DNA from: Trinickia fusca
Lineage (GTDB): Bacteria > Pseudomonadota > Gammaproteobacteria > Burkholderiales > Burkholderiaceae
Direction of reading: 5' to 3'
Assembly: GCF_003628145.1 (NCBI RefSeq)
Contig: NZ_RBZV01000002.1
Span: 372,001 to 436,000 of the forward strand
Length of the DNA stretch: 64,000 nt
In this document: piece after piece, positions 54,463 through 63,699 of the stretch
Position numbering within the stretch: position 1 is the first letter of the stretch
How the letters are laid out: every line of letters starts with the position of its first letter
Program-made: the position numbers and the translations under genes
Notes under the pieces: model-generated
Databases searched by the model: none
What the model was told of the DNA's origin: nothing
What the model saw: only the letters and a program-made list of their open reading frames with translations

Positions 54463-54518
54463 TAAATCTCGCGATTCGAATGCATTGGCTTTCAGAATTG
54501 ATAACAAGGAGCCTCGAC

Positions 54519-55304
54519 ATGTCGATATTGCAATCGCGTGCAGTGTGGTTGCCCGTACTGGCGATGCTCATCGCATTCCCAGCTATAGGGCAGTCTGGCA
54601 CGCCCGCGTCGTCGAACCCCACCACCACTGCCACCGCCGGCGCAATCGCGCTCGTGGCCGGCACGCCGCAACGTCGCGCAGCCGAGGAAGGCCTGGCGGT
54701 TCTGACCACCCGTCTCTCGCTGCCGCAACACGCCGCGCAAGCCACCCGCATCTTCGCCGTCGACGATAGCCGCCTGCTGCGCGATGCCGTGATCGGCTAT
54801 GGCTTCGAAGTCGAGCTCGTCGATCCGAACGCCCTGCTCGCCGGCAACAGTATCGACGCAAGTACACGCGAGAGCGGTCAATGGCGCTTCGTCGTCATGC
54901 TCGCGAATCGTCCCATCGGCCTCGTAACGGTCGCCTCGACGCACGGACAGTGGAAGATGGTCGAGGCCGGCGGCAACGAACTCGCACAAGAGGTCATGAC
55001 CGTCGTCGGCCGCTATCGGAGCACATCGCCACCCGCGCGCCTGCGCTTCGTGCGCAGCCAGCAAGGCGTGGCCGACTTCATCGAAGTCACCCCTTCGAGT
55101 CCGACCGATCGCACCCTCAGCACCGTCACTCCGCAGTACGTACCGTTACTCAGCGCGCGCATGATGCTCGGCAATTCGCCGGCAGACACGGCCACGAGCC
55201 ATACGCTGTCAGCGAGCCCGGTCGCGCTGTCGGAGACGGACGTGGCACCGGCACTACGCGAGAGCGTGCGCCGTGGCATGCACGATTTGCGCTTCACCCA
55301 CTGA
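54519..55304 (+). CDS. exported protein encoded with the papain-like protease
   Basis: 261 residues. A signal peptide (VWLPVLAMLIAFPAIGQS) is followed by a Thr/Ala linker and a mixed alpha/beta domain that I cannot assign (IFAVDDSRLLRDAVIGYG, FVVMLANRPIGLVTVAS). AAGGAG at 54506-54511 precedes the ATG 54519. It ends 21 bases before the cysteine protease gene, so the two are an operon. It could be a propeptide-like inhibitor, chaperone or substrate; that is inference from the pairing. Confidence 0.75.
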   Translation: MSILQSRAVWLPVLAMLIAFPAIGQSGTPASSNPTTTATAGAIALVAGTPQRRAAEEGLAVLTTRLSLPQHAAQATRIFAVDDSRLLRDAVIGYGFEVELVDPNALLAGNSIDASTRESGQWRFVVMLANRPIGLVTVASTHGQWKMVEAGGNELAQEVMTVVGRYRSTSPPARLRFVRSQQGVADFIEVTPSSPTDRTLSTVTPQYVPLLSARMMLGNSPADTATSHTLSASPVALSETDVAPALRESVRRGMHDLRFTH

Positions 55305-55325
55305 GCCATACACGGAGGGACTCTC

Positions 55326-55913
55326 ATGAAACAGCGTGCTCTTGTCAGGCTCGTTGCCGCCGCCGTCGGCTCGGTGCTCGCGCCGCTCGCGATCGCGGCG
55401 TCGCAGTCACTCAACATCCCCATCGTCGCGCAGCAGCACAGCGAATGGTGCTGGGCAGCCGACGCCAATGCCATTCTGACCTACCGCGGCGTCTCGACGA
55501 CGCAATGCGGCATCGACAACTGGGTCAACTCGATCAATTACGCGTGCCAGCAAGCGAGCTTCGACTGGAACGACTCGGCCAACTCACCCAACGCTCTGAG
55601 CGGCACAACCGGTATCTCGGGCATCGTGTGGTCTCTCGGCAGACGCGATTCGAACTACTACGACAGCGCACTCAACTACAGCACCGCGACGTCGGCGCTG
55701 TCCAACGGCAACCCCGTCGTCGTGTTGTGGACCTGGCCCGATGGCGGCGGTCACTTCATCGTGCTCGACGGCTACGACGACAGCGGGCCGACGCTCTATT
55801 TCATGAATCCTTGGCCAGGCGAAGGTACAGGCTGGGGCGACTACAGCTGGATCCGCGACGGCACCGGCAACATGGGCACGCATTGGTGGTCCGAATCGTT
55901 AATCGTTTATTGA
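55326..55913 (+). CDS. secreted papain-like cysteine protease (C39/C70-like)
   Basis: 195 residues. Signal peptide to about residue 25 (LAPLAIAA). The catalytic Cys42 is in QQHSEWCWAADANAI, with Gln36 six residues before it, the same spacing as papain Gln19-Cys25; His143 is in GGHFIVLDGYDD and Asn161 in FMNPWPGEG. The order and context match the small C39_2/AvrRpt2-type (C70) proteases. Without a long propeptide it may be active upon export or held by its partner gene. Targets unknown. Confidence 0.85.
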   Translation: MKQRALVRLVAAAVGSVLAPLAIAASQSLNIPIVAQQHSEWCWAADANAILTYRGVSTTQCGIDNWVNSINYACQQASFDWNDSANSPNALSGTTGISGIVWSLGRRDSNYYDSALNYSTATSALSNGNPVVVLWTWPDGGGHFIVLDGYDDSGPTLYFMNPWPGEGTGWGDYSWIRDGTGNMGTHWWSESLIVY

Positions 55914-56144
55914 AGGTTGAACGCGGGCGGTGTCGCGCACCACGCGGTCCGCGACACGCGTCATAGGCGTAGCGATATCTCGCTCCCACCACATCATTTT
56001 TCGGATTGCGTACGTTTTCGTCACGAGGCCCGCGCGGCGTGCTTGTCCGCCCACATGGCAGGGCCGACCCGGATGCGCAAAAAGCTGCGGATTGACTACG
56101 CTTAAGGCATCGCATCCCAGTGTCCGACGCCCGTCGCCCGCGCC

Positions 56145-56654
56145 ATGAATGTCGATCTCCGTCGCCTCCCCTCGCTACGCGCCCGCGAGCCGAGGCGCTT
56201 CGTCATGCTTGGCGCGCTCGTGGTCGCCACCGCCTGCACGTTCACGCCGCCCGGCCGTCCACCCGCGGCCTTGCTGCCGCCGCCGGCAGCCGTCAACAGC
56301 TACACGCTCGACCAGTATCGCAATGCCATCGCGCACCGCATCGTCGAGCGCAACCCGTCGTACGTCCTGAACGGCACGCCGCAAGCGATGCTGCGTTCGC
56401 TGGTCGTCGTCTCGTTCACCGTCGACAGCGCCGGCCGGCTCGTGTCGTCATCGGTCTATCGCACGAACGGCGACGACCAAGCCGAAGCGACGGCGCTCGC
56501 CACGCTGCGCCGCGCCGCGCCGTTGCCGCCGCCCCCGCCGAAGCTGCTGAACGGACGCGGGCAGGTCGAAATCATGGAGGACTGGCTGTTCAACGACAAC
56601 GGCAAGTTCCAGTTGCGCTCGCTCGCCACACCGCAAGCCCAAGTGCTCGACTGA
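56145..56654 (+). CDS. TonB-like C-terminal domain protein
   Basis: 169 residues. The N-terminus has a hydrophobic stretch ending LVVATACTF, possibly a lipobox (ATAC). A Pro-rich linker is followed by a TonB/TolA-type domain (VVVSFTVDSAGRLVSSSVYR, then ATALATLRRAAPLPPPPP). It may be an orphan energy transducer or a lipoprotein with a TonB fold; no ExbBD is nearby. Confidence 0.75.
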   Translation: MNVDLRRLPSLRAREPRRFVMLGALVVATACTFTPPGRPPAALLPPPAAVNSYTLDQYRNAIAHRIVERNPSYVLNGTPQAMLRSLVVVSFTVDSAGRLVSSSVYRTNGDDQAEATALATLRRAAPLPPPPPKLLNGRGQVEIMEDWLFNDNGKFQLRSLATPQAQVLD

Positions 56655-57030
56655 CGGACCGAGCGCCGCCCGCCTTCGTGCGCCGACGCTCGCGCGTAAG
56701 CGAGCGCGGCCGCACAGGCGCTCGGGCGCGTACGGTCCCCACTAATCGCTATAATTCTGCCCACCCCGCGCCGGATCAGCCGGCCATGCTCGCGGTGTGC
56801 GCCTACCCGGCCGCCCACCAGCGAGCCCGACGCGCTCGCACCCTCCCCCTTGATCGAGTTGGGCGAGTGCGTCGCCTGTAAGCCTTTTTCGCTTGTAACA
56901 TGCTTTGTCGCACGCCTCGCCGCGACACACGTGTCCTTACCGCCGACTCGACTCATTAGCTGACGCGGCCGGCTCGCTCGCTTGTGCGCTGCCGGGTAGA
57001 CCGCGTCAAGACAACCGGGAGACCTCCTTC
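56655..57030. other. intergenic region upstream of the MHS transporter
   Basis: No gene supported. A TATAAT lies at 56750-56755 (in CGCTATAATTC), a plausible -10 box for the transporter, leaving a long leader of about 270 bases with no recognised riboswitch. Confidence 0.4.
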
Positions 57031-58347
57031 ATGTCGACATCCCCGTCCTCGCCCGCCGTGACGTCCCCTGCAGAAGCGGCCGACACATCGAGCCGTTCGC
57101 GCATCGTCTTCGCCAGTTTCATCGGCACGGCGATCGAGTTCTACGACTTCTATGTCTACGCCACCGCGGCCGCGCTCGTGATCGGCCCGGTGTTCTTTCC
57201 GCACGGCTCGGCAACGGCGCAAGCACTCTCGGCCTTCGTCACATTCGGCATCGCTTTCATCGCACGGCCGATCGGCTCGTTCCTGTTCGGCCATTTCGGC
57301 GACCGCATCGGCCGCAAGTCGACGCTCGTCGCCTCGCTGCTCGTAATGGGCGTATCGACGACGCTGATCGGCTTCGTGCCCGGCTACGACGCGATCGGCA
57401 GCCTTGCCCCTGTTCTGCTGTGCATCCTGCGTTTCGGGCAAGGCATCGGCCTTGGCGGCGAATGGGGCGGCGCTGCGCTGCTCGCCACCGAAAACGCGCC
57501 GGCCGGCCGCCGCGCCTGGTTCGGCATGTTCCCGCAACTGGGACCGTCGGTCGGCTTTCTGGCCGCCAACGGTTTGTTCTTCGGCCTCGCGCTGGCGCTG
57601 ACGGACGAGCAGTTCCGCAGCTGGGGCTGGCGCGTGCCGTTCATCGCAAGTGCGGTGCTCGTCGCGCTGGGCTTGTACGTGCGCATGAAGATCGCCGAGA
57701 CGCCCGCGTTTCGCGCCGCCATCGAACGCCGGGAGCGCGTGCGCGTGCCGCTCGTCTCGCTGATCGCGCGCCACGCCAAGCCGACGCTCGCCGGCGCGTT
57801 CGCGATGGTCGTCTGCTACACGCTGTTCTACATTTCGACGGTGTTTACGCTGTCGTACGGCGTGTCGACGCTGCACTTCACACGGCAGAGCTTCCTCGGT
57901 CTGCTGTGCTTCGCCGTGCTGTTCATGGCGCTCGCGACGCCGCTGTCGGCCTGGGCCAGCGATCGCTTCGGCCGCCGCCCCGTGCTGATCGCAGGCATCG
58001 TTGCCGCGATCGCCTCGGGCTTCGCGATGGCGCCGCTCGTCGGCAGCGGGTCCACACCGCTCGTCGCGTTGTTTCTGACGATCGAGCTGTTCCTGATGGG
58101 CGTCACGTTCGCGCCGATGGGTGCGCTGCTGCCCGAGCTGTTTCCCACGCCCGTGCGCTATACGGGGGCGGGCGTGTCGTACAACCTCGGCGGCATTCTG
58201 GGTGCGTCGGTGGCGCCCTACATCGCGCAGATGCTCGCGGCGCGTGGCGGACTCGCCTGGGTCGGCGGGTATGTGTCCGTGGCGGCAGCCGTGAGTCTCA
58301 TCGCTGTGCTGTCGATCCGCGAGACGCGCGACGTGCAGCTCAGCTGA
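57031..58347 (+). CDS. MHS-family proton symporter (MFS)
   Basis: 438 residues, 12 membrane segments. The metabolite:H+ symporter signature is clear: FIGTAIEFYDFYVYATAAAL near residue 30, HFGDRIGRKSTLVASLL, and GIGLGGEWGGAALLATENAP. Members carry dicarboxylates, shikimate, osmolytes or aromatic acids; substrate unknown here. Start ATG 57031 with GGGAG upstream. Confidence 0.92.
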   Translation: MSTSPSSPAVTSPAEAADTSSRSRIVFASFIGTAIEFYDFYVYATAAALVIGPVFFPHGSATAQALSAFVTFGIAFIARPIGSFLFGHFGDRIGRKSTLVASLLVMGVSTTLIGFVPGYDAIGSLAPVLLCILRFGQGIGLGGEWGGAALLATENAPAGRRAWFGMFPQLGPSVGFLAANGLFFGLALALTDEQFRSWGWRVPFIASAVLVALGLYVRMKIAETPAFRAAIERRERVRVPLVSLIARHAKPTLAGAFAMVVCYTLFYISTVFTLSYGVSTLHFTRQSFLGLLCFAVLFMALATPLSAWASDRFGRRPVLIAGIVAAIASGFAMAPLVGSGSTPLVALFLTIELFLMGVTFAPMGALLPELFPTPVRYTGAGVSYNLGGILGASVAPYIAQMLAARGGLAWVGGYVSVAAAVSLIAVLSIRETRDVQLS

Positions 58348-58396
58348 GGCGCGGCAATGTGACGTGAGATAACGGGCCGTGCCAGCAGCCGGCCCG

Positions 58397-59548
58397 TCAA
58401 CGGCGCGCGTCGAAGCGCTCGGGCACGCATACGCGCGCAGGCGCCACGGGCATCGTCGAAGCTGGCACAGCGACGCGCGCTCGCATCGTCTTGAACTGAC
58501 TGGCGAGGCGGGCAATCAGCATCAGCGCAAACACGGCTGCGAGGTCGCCAAGCAGCCTCGGCAGCCAGATCGTGTCGAGATGCATGAGCCGCAGCGCGGT
58601 ATCGACGCCAATCGACACCAGCGTGCCACAGACGAAACAGACAAGGCCCTGCCGCCCTATCGTCACCACGGCCGGCAGGCGGGTGGCCAGCGCGCGCATC
58701 CAGCCTAGCCGCACGGTCTGCGCGGCGAGCCATGCGAGGGCCAGAAAGCTCACGATGCGCACGCTCGCGAGGTTCTGCTTCATGAAGCCGGGTTGCGGAT
58801 TGCTGTCGATGCATAGCTTGACGAAAGCAAACGACAACGCAACGGCAAATGCCGCACTCGTCAGCCAGTCGCCGATATTCGACGCTTGCATGTCCTCGGG
58901 CACCGGATGCAGTCGGCACAGCATCCCGAGCATGAACATCAGTTGCCAGGCAAACGGATTGAACGGCCAGCCGCCACTGCCCACGCCCGGCAGCATCGAT
59001 CCGAGCGACGGCGCGCCGAACCAGACACCCAGGCTGACGACGAATGCCGCTAGCGGCATGCGGCGCGCAAGCGGCATAGACAACGGCATGAGGAGCGCGA
59101 ACAGCACGTACATCGGCAGCACGGCCGACAGAAACGGCTGCTCGCGTAACGAGACGATATTGGCCAGCACAGTAAGCGGATGACGCGCGAACGTGGGCCA
59201 GTCCGTCAGCGCAACGAGCGGCGACGTCAGTGGCAACAGCGTCAACAGCAGGCCGCAGCCGAGCATCAGTGCCGCCGTCAGGCCATACGCGCGATAAATC
59301 TCCCAGGCACGGCGCAAGAAGCGCCGCCGCGCCGCGGCTTCACCGCGGCGTGCGGCTATCGCAGCGTAGCTCGCGGCCGATGCGTAGCCGCCCAGGAACA
59401 CGAACACCTCTGCTGCGTCGCAGTACGCATAGCTGTGCAGCATGGCGTGCGAGAGCACGCTGACGGAAATGTGGTCGATCGCAATGACGATCAGCACGAT
59501 CCCGCGCAAAAAATCGACCTCGACCGAACGTGCAGCAGACGCATTCAT
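58397..59548 (-). CDS. opgC: OpgC-family membrane acyltransferase
   Basis: 383 residues with about ten membrane segments and the OpgC opening VEVDFLRGIVLIVIAIDHIS, then EVFVFLGGYASA. OpgC succinylates osmoregulated periplasmic glucans in other bacteria. No opgG/H genes are in view, so the acceptor is uncertain. Start at ATG 59548. Confidence 0.88.
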   Translation of the reverse strand: MNASAARSVEVDFLRGIVLIVIAIDHISVSVLSHAMLHSYAYCDAAEVFVFLGGYASAASYAAIAARRGEAAARRRFLRRAWEIYRAYGLTAALMLGCGLLLTLLPLTSPLVALTDWPTFARHPLTVLANIVSLREQPFLSAVLPMYVLFALLMPLSMPLARRMPLAAFVVSLGVWFGAPSLGSMLPGVGSGGWPFNPFAWQLMFMLGMLCRLHPVPEDMQASNIGDWLTSAAFAVALSFAFVKLCIDSNPQPGFMKQNLASVRIVSFLALAWLAAQTVRLGWMRALATRLPAVVTIGRQGLVCFVCGTLVSIGVDTALRLMHLDTIWLPRLLGDLAAVFALMLIARLASQFKTMRARVAVPASTMPVAPARVCVPERFDARR

Positions 59549-59800
59549 CGGGCAGACCTCGTGTGCTCGCGGCACCCGCAATCGTGTCGCGCGTGTCGCA
59601 TCGGCTTTGATGCACGATTGGTTCCTGGCGTACGTGGAAAATTCCCGCACGCGCCCACATTTCGTCGAGCGACTCGGGCAGCGGGCCGTATCGGGGCTTT
59701 CCCCGTCTTGCCGGCCCTGGTCGCGTCCCTATACTGGCCCCACGGCGCACGTGAAGAAGGCGCCGCCATCCTCGAAAAAAACAACCCATGGGAGTCGACG

Positions 59801-59980
59801 ATGAACCTTCATATTCACAACGCTGATCTCGTCGCAATCGTCGCGCTGGCCCTGCTCGCCTCACTGCTGCTGGCTACGCGCTTCAAGCCGAAAACGTGGG
59901 TCGGCATCGTATTCGAAGCGCTGCTGGCGAATCTCGCGGCTATTGCCACCGTCATCGCCTTCGAAGCCATGCTGTCGTGA
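59801..59980 (+). CDS. small hydrophobic membrane peptide
   Basis: 59 residues (MNLHIHNADLVAIVALALLA...). Two membrane segments joined by RFKPKTW. GGGAG at 59790-59794 precedes the ATG. Unknown function; probably a single-copy inner-membrane small protein. Confidence 0.6.
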   Translation: MNLHIHNADLVAIVALALLASLLLATRFKPKTWVGIVFEALLANLAAIATVIAFEAMLS

Positions 59981-60022
59981 CCGCGCCTTGACGCGGTCCG
60001 ATTCAGCCGGCCCGCCGTGGCC

Positions 60023-60148
60023 TTAGCGGTAGTAGTACCCGCCGCCGTGATAATAGCCGTAATACCCCGGCGCCGGGACGACCACGCAGCCGCCCAGCGA
60101 GGCAGCCAGCAAGATCCCAGAGATCAACGTCAATGCCGTGCGTTTCAT
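60023..60148 (-). CDS. mini-lipoprotein with Tyr/Gly tail (paralogue 1)
   Basis: 41 residues: MKRTALTLISGILLAASLGGCVVVPAPGYYGYYHGGGYYYR in three parts, a signal with lipobox LGGC (lipidated Cys near 22), CVVVPAP, and a Tyr/Gly-rich tail. AGGAG precedes a run of three ATG codons; I chose the third. It closely resembles the 38-residue lipoprotein at 61903, on the other side of clcA. Confidence 0.7.
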   Translation of the reverse strand: MKRTALTLISGILLAASLGGCVVVPAPGYYGYYHGGGYYYR

Positions 60149-60154
60149 CATCAT

Positions 60155-60459
60155 TCTCCTGTCGCATGTGTATCGCGCAAATTCAAGTGCGCGCGATAGT
60201 TTTGATTGAACAGGAGATTGCCCAAAACGGGCGTTGCAATTTGTAAGCCCCGAAGGGGCAAGTATTACAAGGCGCGAGCAACATCTCGCAACGAGCCTGT
60301 GCGACGTGCATGTCGTCATCGACCATCCAATGAATGGCGACACATTTAACAAGCTTGTAATGCGACGCGCGTGCCCGAGATGCGTGTGTCGATCCGAGGC
60401 GTTTCGGAAAAAGCTCAGGCGCGGCGCTCGTATAATGGCCTCTTTGTTCGGTACGCATC
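60155..60459. other. intergenic region with clcA promoter
   Basis: No gene. A TATAAT at 60431-60436 is a good -10 box for clcA, whose ATG is at 60460. Confidence 0.5.
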
Positions 60460-61872
60460 ATGCCGCGCCTCTCGCTTCCTTCCTCCAGTGTTGCCCGACA
60501 TGCACGGCAGATCTGGCGACGTTACGGCATCTTCTGGCTCGGTGCGATCGCCGTCGGACTCGTCGCCGTGCTCTATGCGCGGCTCATCGACTGGGGCTAT
60601 GACGCGTTTCGCGCCATGCAGCATCAGCATGCGTGGCTTGCGCTGATCGTCACGCCCGCCATCGGGGCCGCCTCGGTGTGGACGACACGCCGCTTCTTCC
60701 GCGGCGCTGAAGGCAGCGGCATCCCGCAAGTCATCGCCACCCTGCACGAAGGCACGTCGACGCTGGGTCCGCTCGTGCTTACCCCGCGCCTGCTCGCAGG
60801 CAAGATCGCCGTGTCGTTCCTCGGCATCCTCGGTGGCTTCACGATCGGCCGCGAAGGTCCGACCGTGCAAATCGGCGCGGCGCTGATGTTCAACCTGCGC
60901 CGCCTCTACCCGCGCTCCAATACGCTGATCGAACGGCAGCTCATTCTGGCCGGCGCGGCAGCCGGCTTGTCCGCTGCGTTCAACACGCCGCTCGCAGGCA
61001 TCGTGTTCGCGATCGAGGAACTGACGCGCAGCTTCGAGGCGCGCACGAGCGGCGTGTTGATTACGGCGATCATCGTCGCGGGGGTCATCGCGCTGGGGCT
61101 CAACGGCAACTACACGTATTTCGGAACGATTCAGATCGGCACGCGCTTTCCCGACCTGCTGGCCGTGGCCGTCGTACTCACAGCGCTCGTCACGGGCGTG
61201 GCCGGCGGCTGCTTCGGCTGGCTGCTGCTGCACACCTCGCGCTGGCTGCCGGCACCGCTCCTGCGGATGCATCGCGAACGGCCCGTCGCGTTCGGCGCGC
61301 TGTGCGGGCTCGTGATCGCGGTCGTGGGCTCGATCTCGGGCGGGACGACGTTCGGCAGCGGCTACGCCGAAGCGCGCGGCTTGCTCGAAGCTCGCGAACA
61401 GTTGCCGCTGCTCTACCCGTTTCTGAAGTTGGTTTCGATGGTCGGCTCGTACCTGCCCGGCATTCCGGGCGGCATCTTCGCACCGTCGCTGTCGATCGGC
61501 GCCGGCTTCGGCAACCTGCTGCATCACGTGTTCGGCAGCCTGCAACTGCCGATGCTGATCGCGCTCGCGATGGTCGGCTATCTGGCCGCCGTCACGCAGT
61601 CGCCGATCACGTCGTTCGTCATCGTGATGGAAATGATCAACGGTCACGCGCTCGTGATCTCGCTGATGGCGACGGCGGTCATTGCAAGCCGCGTCTCGCG
61701 GCTGTTCGCGCCACCGCTTTACGAGGCGCTGGCGCAACGCTATCTGACGCCGGCAGGCGAAGGCAAGACGAGCGCCGTCGATTCGCCGACTGCGCTCGAA
61801 CCGCTGTTCGAAGATGAAGAAGAGGATGGCGAAGCAAAACGCGCGGCGCAGTCCGATACGCCGCGCGCTTGA
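60460..61872 (+). CDS. clcA: ClC-type chloride/proton antiporter
   Basis: 470 residues, the ClC fold. The selectivity motifs are GSGIP (GAEGSGIPQV), GREGPTVQ with the gating glutamate, and GIFAPSLSIG; FAIEELTRSF carries the internal proton glutamate pair. Both proton glutamates support an exchanger rather than a channel. The acidic C-terminal tail (DEEEDGEAK) is variable. Confidence 0.94.
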   Translation: MPRLSLPSSSVARHARQIWRRYGIFWLGAIAVGLVAVLYARLIDWGYDAFRAMQHQHAWLALIVTPAIGAASVWTTRRFFRGAEGSGIPQVIATLHEGTSTLGPLVLTPRLLAGKIAVSFLGILGGFTIGREGPTVQIGAALMFNLRRLYPRSNTLIERQLILAGAAAGLSAAFNTPLAGIVFAIEELTRSFEARTSGVLITAIIVAGVIALGLNGNYTYFGTIQIGTRFPDLLAVAVVLTALVTGVAGGCFGWLLLHTSRWLPAPLLRMHRERPVAFGALCGLVIAVVGSISGGTTFGSGYAEARGLLEAREQLPLLYPFLKLVSMVGSYLPGIPGGIFAPSLSIGAGFGNLLHHVFGSLQLPMLIALAMVGYLAAVTQSPITSFVIVMEMINGHALVISLMATAVIASRVSRLFAPPLYEALAQRYLTPAGEGKTSAVDSPTALEPLFEDEEEDGEAKRAAQSDTPRA

Positions 61873-61902
61873 TGACGGTTCAGTCCGTCATCGGACGCGG
61901 GG

Positions 61903-62019
61903 TCAGTAGATGACCACGGGCGCCGGCCGATAATACACAGGCCGTGCCGGCACGACGACGCAGCCGGCCAGCACGATCGCCAGCAGCCCGAGCGCGAGCA
62001 GTGTGCGGGTTCTTTTCAT
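61903..62019 (-). CDS. mini-lipoprotein (paralogue 2)
   Basis: 38 residues with MKRTRTLLALGLLAIVL, lipobox LAGC, then CVVVPARPVYY and a short Pro/Tyr tail. AAGGAG is upstream. With the 41-residue protein at 60023 it shares MKRT...GC-VVVPA, so the two are paralogues flanking clcA. Function unknown. Confidence 0.7.
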   Translation of the reverse strand: MKRTRTLLALGLLAIVLAGCVVVPARPVYYRPAPVVIY

Positions 62020-62028
62020 ATGCACTCC

Positions 62029-62340
62029 TTAGCGCCAATGGCCCGGTACCCAGACCCAGTTCGGGCCGCGCGGCGCCCAGTGGCCGGACACCCAGTGATA
62101 GCCGACGCGCACGCGCTGCCAATGGCCGGGAGCCCACACGTATTGGCCGTGATCCCAGCGCCAATGACCACGATCCCAGACATAGCCGGTGCGCGGCGCG
62201 GGCATGACTTCAGCGCGCAAAGGCGGCGGCGCACTCGGCACAAGAATGACCTCGGCGGCCGAGGCCGAAGCGGCGACGGTCAATACGCCGGCAGCAGCCA
62301 GCACCAGTTCGGCAATCAATAAGCGAGTGGAAGATTTCAT
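62029..62340 (-). CDS. exported W-x-x-G-x-W repeat protein
   Basis: 103 residues. A signal peptide (AAAGVLTVAASASA) is followed by four or five copies of a short aromatic repeat of the form W-(x)2-G-x-W (GYVWDRGHWRW, QYVWAPGHWQR, YHWVSGHWAP, WVWVPGHWR), the YXWXGXW type of exported beta-proteobacterial proteins. It lies on the same strand as, and 9 bases before, the mini-lipoprotein gene. Probably envelope-associated; role unknown. Confidence 0.8.
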   Translation of the reverse strand: MKSSTRLLIAELVLAAAGVLTVAASASAAEVILVPSAPPPLRAEVMPAPRTGYVWDRGHWRWDHGQYVWAPGHWQRVRVGYHWVSGHWAPRGPNWVWVPGHWR

Positions 62341-62534
62341 CTTGGCCTCTTGGTCGAATGCGCCAATGGGTGGCGTCATTCCTATAATGCGCGAGGCCTT
62401 CGCGGCGACGACAACGGCCGTATTACGAGCCAGCCGAAAGTGCAACCGATTATTTATCGGCGCCGATGGAGGAAAGGCGACGAGAGAAGCGGCTTGCCGC
62501 GCGACCTACCGCTGCCGCGCGGCGCAAACGCTGA

Positions 62535-62789
62535 TCAGGCTTGCGGAATTTCGATCTTGACTTCGAGGACTTCGAGGTCGTCCTGACGCTCGAGGCTCAC
62601 GCGAATGTCATCGTCCGAAATCTTCACGTACTTCGAAATAACGGCCACGAGCTCGCGTTGCAACGCGGGCAGATAATCGGCAGGCGGATGACCGCCCGCA
62701 CGCTCGTGCGCGATGATCAGCTGCAAACGCTCTTTGGCGACTGCCGCAGACTTCTTTTTCTCGCCGAGCAAAAACGAAAGAATCGACAT
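62535..62789 (-). CDS. minE: cell-division topological specificity factor MinE
   Basis: 84 residues. The N-terminal anti-MinCD helix ([17 protein letters not shown]) and the C-terminal topological domain ([32 protein letters not shown]) are typical. Drives MinD off the membrane so that the Z-ring forms at mid-cell. 14 bases after minD. Confidence 0.97.
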   Translation of the reverse strand: MSILSFLLGEKKKSAAVAKERLQLIIAHERAGGHPPADYLPALQRELVAVISKYVKISDDDIRVSLERQDDLEVLEVKIEIPQA

Positions 62790-62803
62790 GACGTGCGTCC
62801 TCC

Positions 62804-63619
62804 TTACCGCGTGCCGAACAGGCGCTGGAGGAGACCCGGCTTTTGATAGTCGGTAAAGCGCAGCTCCTTCTCTTCGCCGAGAAAGCGCGAGATCACGTCC
62901 TTGTACGCCTCGGCCACATCGGTGCCGTCCATGTGCACGGCCGGCAAGCCCTGGTTCGACGCGTGCAGCACCGCTTCCGACTCGGGCACGACGCCGATCA
63001 GATCGATGCGCAGGATCTCCTGGATATCCGACAGCGACAGCATCTCGCCTTCGCTGACGCGCTTGGGGTTGTAGCGGGTGATCAGCAGATGCTCCTTGAC
63101 GGGCTCCTTGCCATCGACTGCACGCTTGGTCTTCGACGACAGAATGCCGAGGATGCGGTCGGAATCGCGCACCGACGACACTTCCGGATTCGTCACGACG
63201 AGCGCTTCATCGGCGAAGTGCATCGCCAGCAGCGCGCCCGACTCGATGCCGGCCGGCGAATCGCAGACGATGTACTCGAAGCCCATCGCGGCCAGATCGG
63301 CGATCACCTTCTCGACGCCTTCGAGCGTCAGCGCGTCTTTGTCACGCGTCTGCGAGGCCGGCAGGATGAACAGGTTCTCGCACTTCTTGTCCTTGATGAG
63401 CGCCTGGTTGAGGTTCGCTTCGCCCTGGATCACGTTGATGAAGTCGTAGACCACGCGACGCTCGCAACCCATGATGAGGTCGAGATTGCGCAGACCGACG
63501 TCGAAGTCGATCACGGCGGTCTTGAAGCCGCGCAGGGCCAAGCCCGACGCGAAGCTGGCGCTCGTCGTGGTCTTGCCCACGCCGCCCTTGCCCGAAGTCA
63601 CCACAACGATTTTTGCCAT
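62804..63619 (-). CDS. minD: septum-site-determining ATPase MinD
   Basis: 271 residues. Deviant Walker A is [15 protein letters not shown], followed by [17 protein letters not shown]; the C-terminal amphipathic membrane-targeting helix is [10 protein letters not shown]. Binds the membrane as an ATP dimer and recruits MinC. Order minC-minD-minE on the minus strand is standard. Confidence 0.98.
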   Translation of the reverse strand: MAKIVVVTSGKGGVGKTTTSASFASGLALRGFKTAVIDFDVGLRNLDLIMGCERRVVYDFINVIQGEANLNQALIKDKKCENLFILPASQTRDKDALTLEGVEKVIADLAAMGFEYIVCDSPAGIESGALLAMHFADEALVVTNPEVSSVRDSDRILGILSSKTKRAVDGKEPVKEHLLITRYNPKRVSEGEMLSLSDIQEILRIDLIGVVPESEAVLHASNQGLPAVHMDGTDVAEAYKDVISRFLGEEKELRFTDYQKPGLLQRLFGTR

Positions 63620-63699
63620 TTTCCCCTTACCCTGTGTTCGTTCAATGAGGTTGTCCGACGCGGCTCGACTCGTGCCAGCACTGCGTCCTGGGCCACGCC

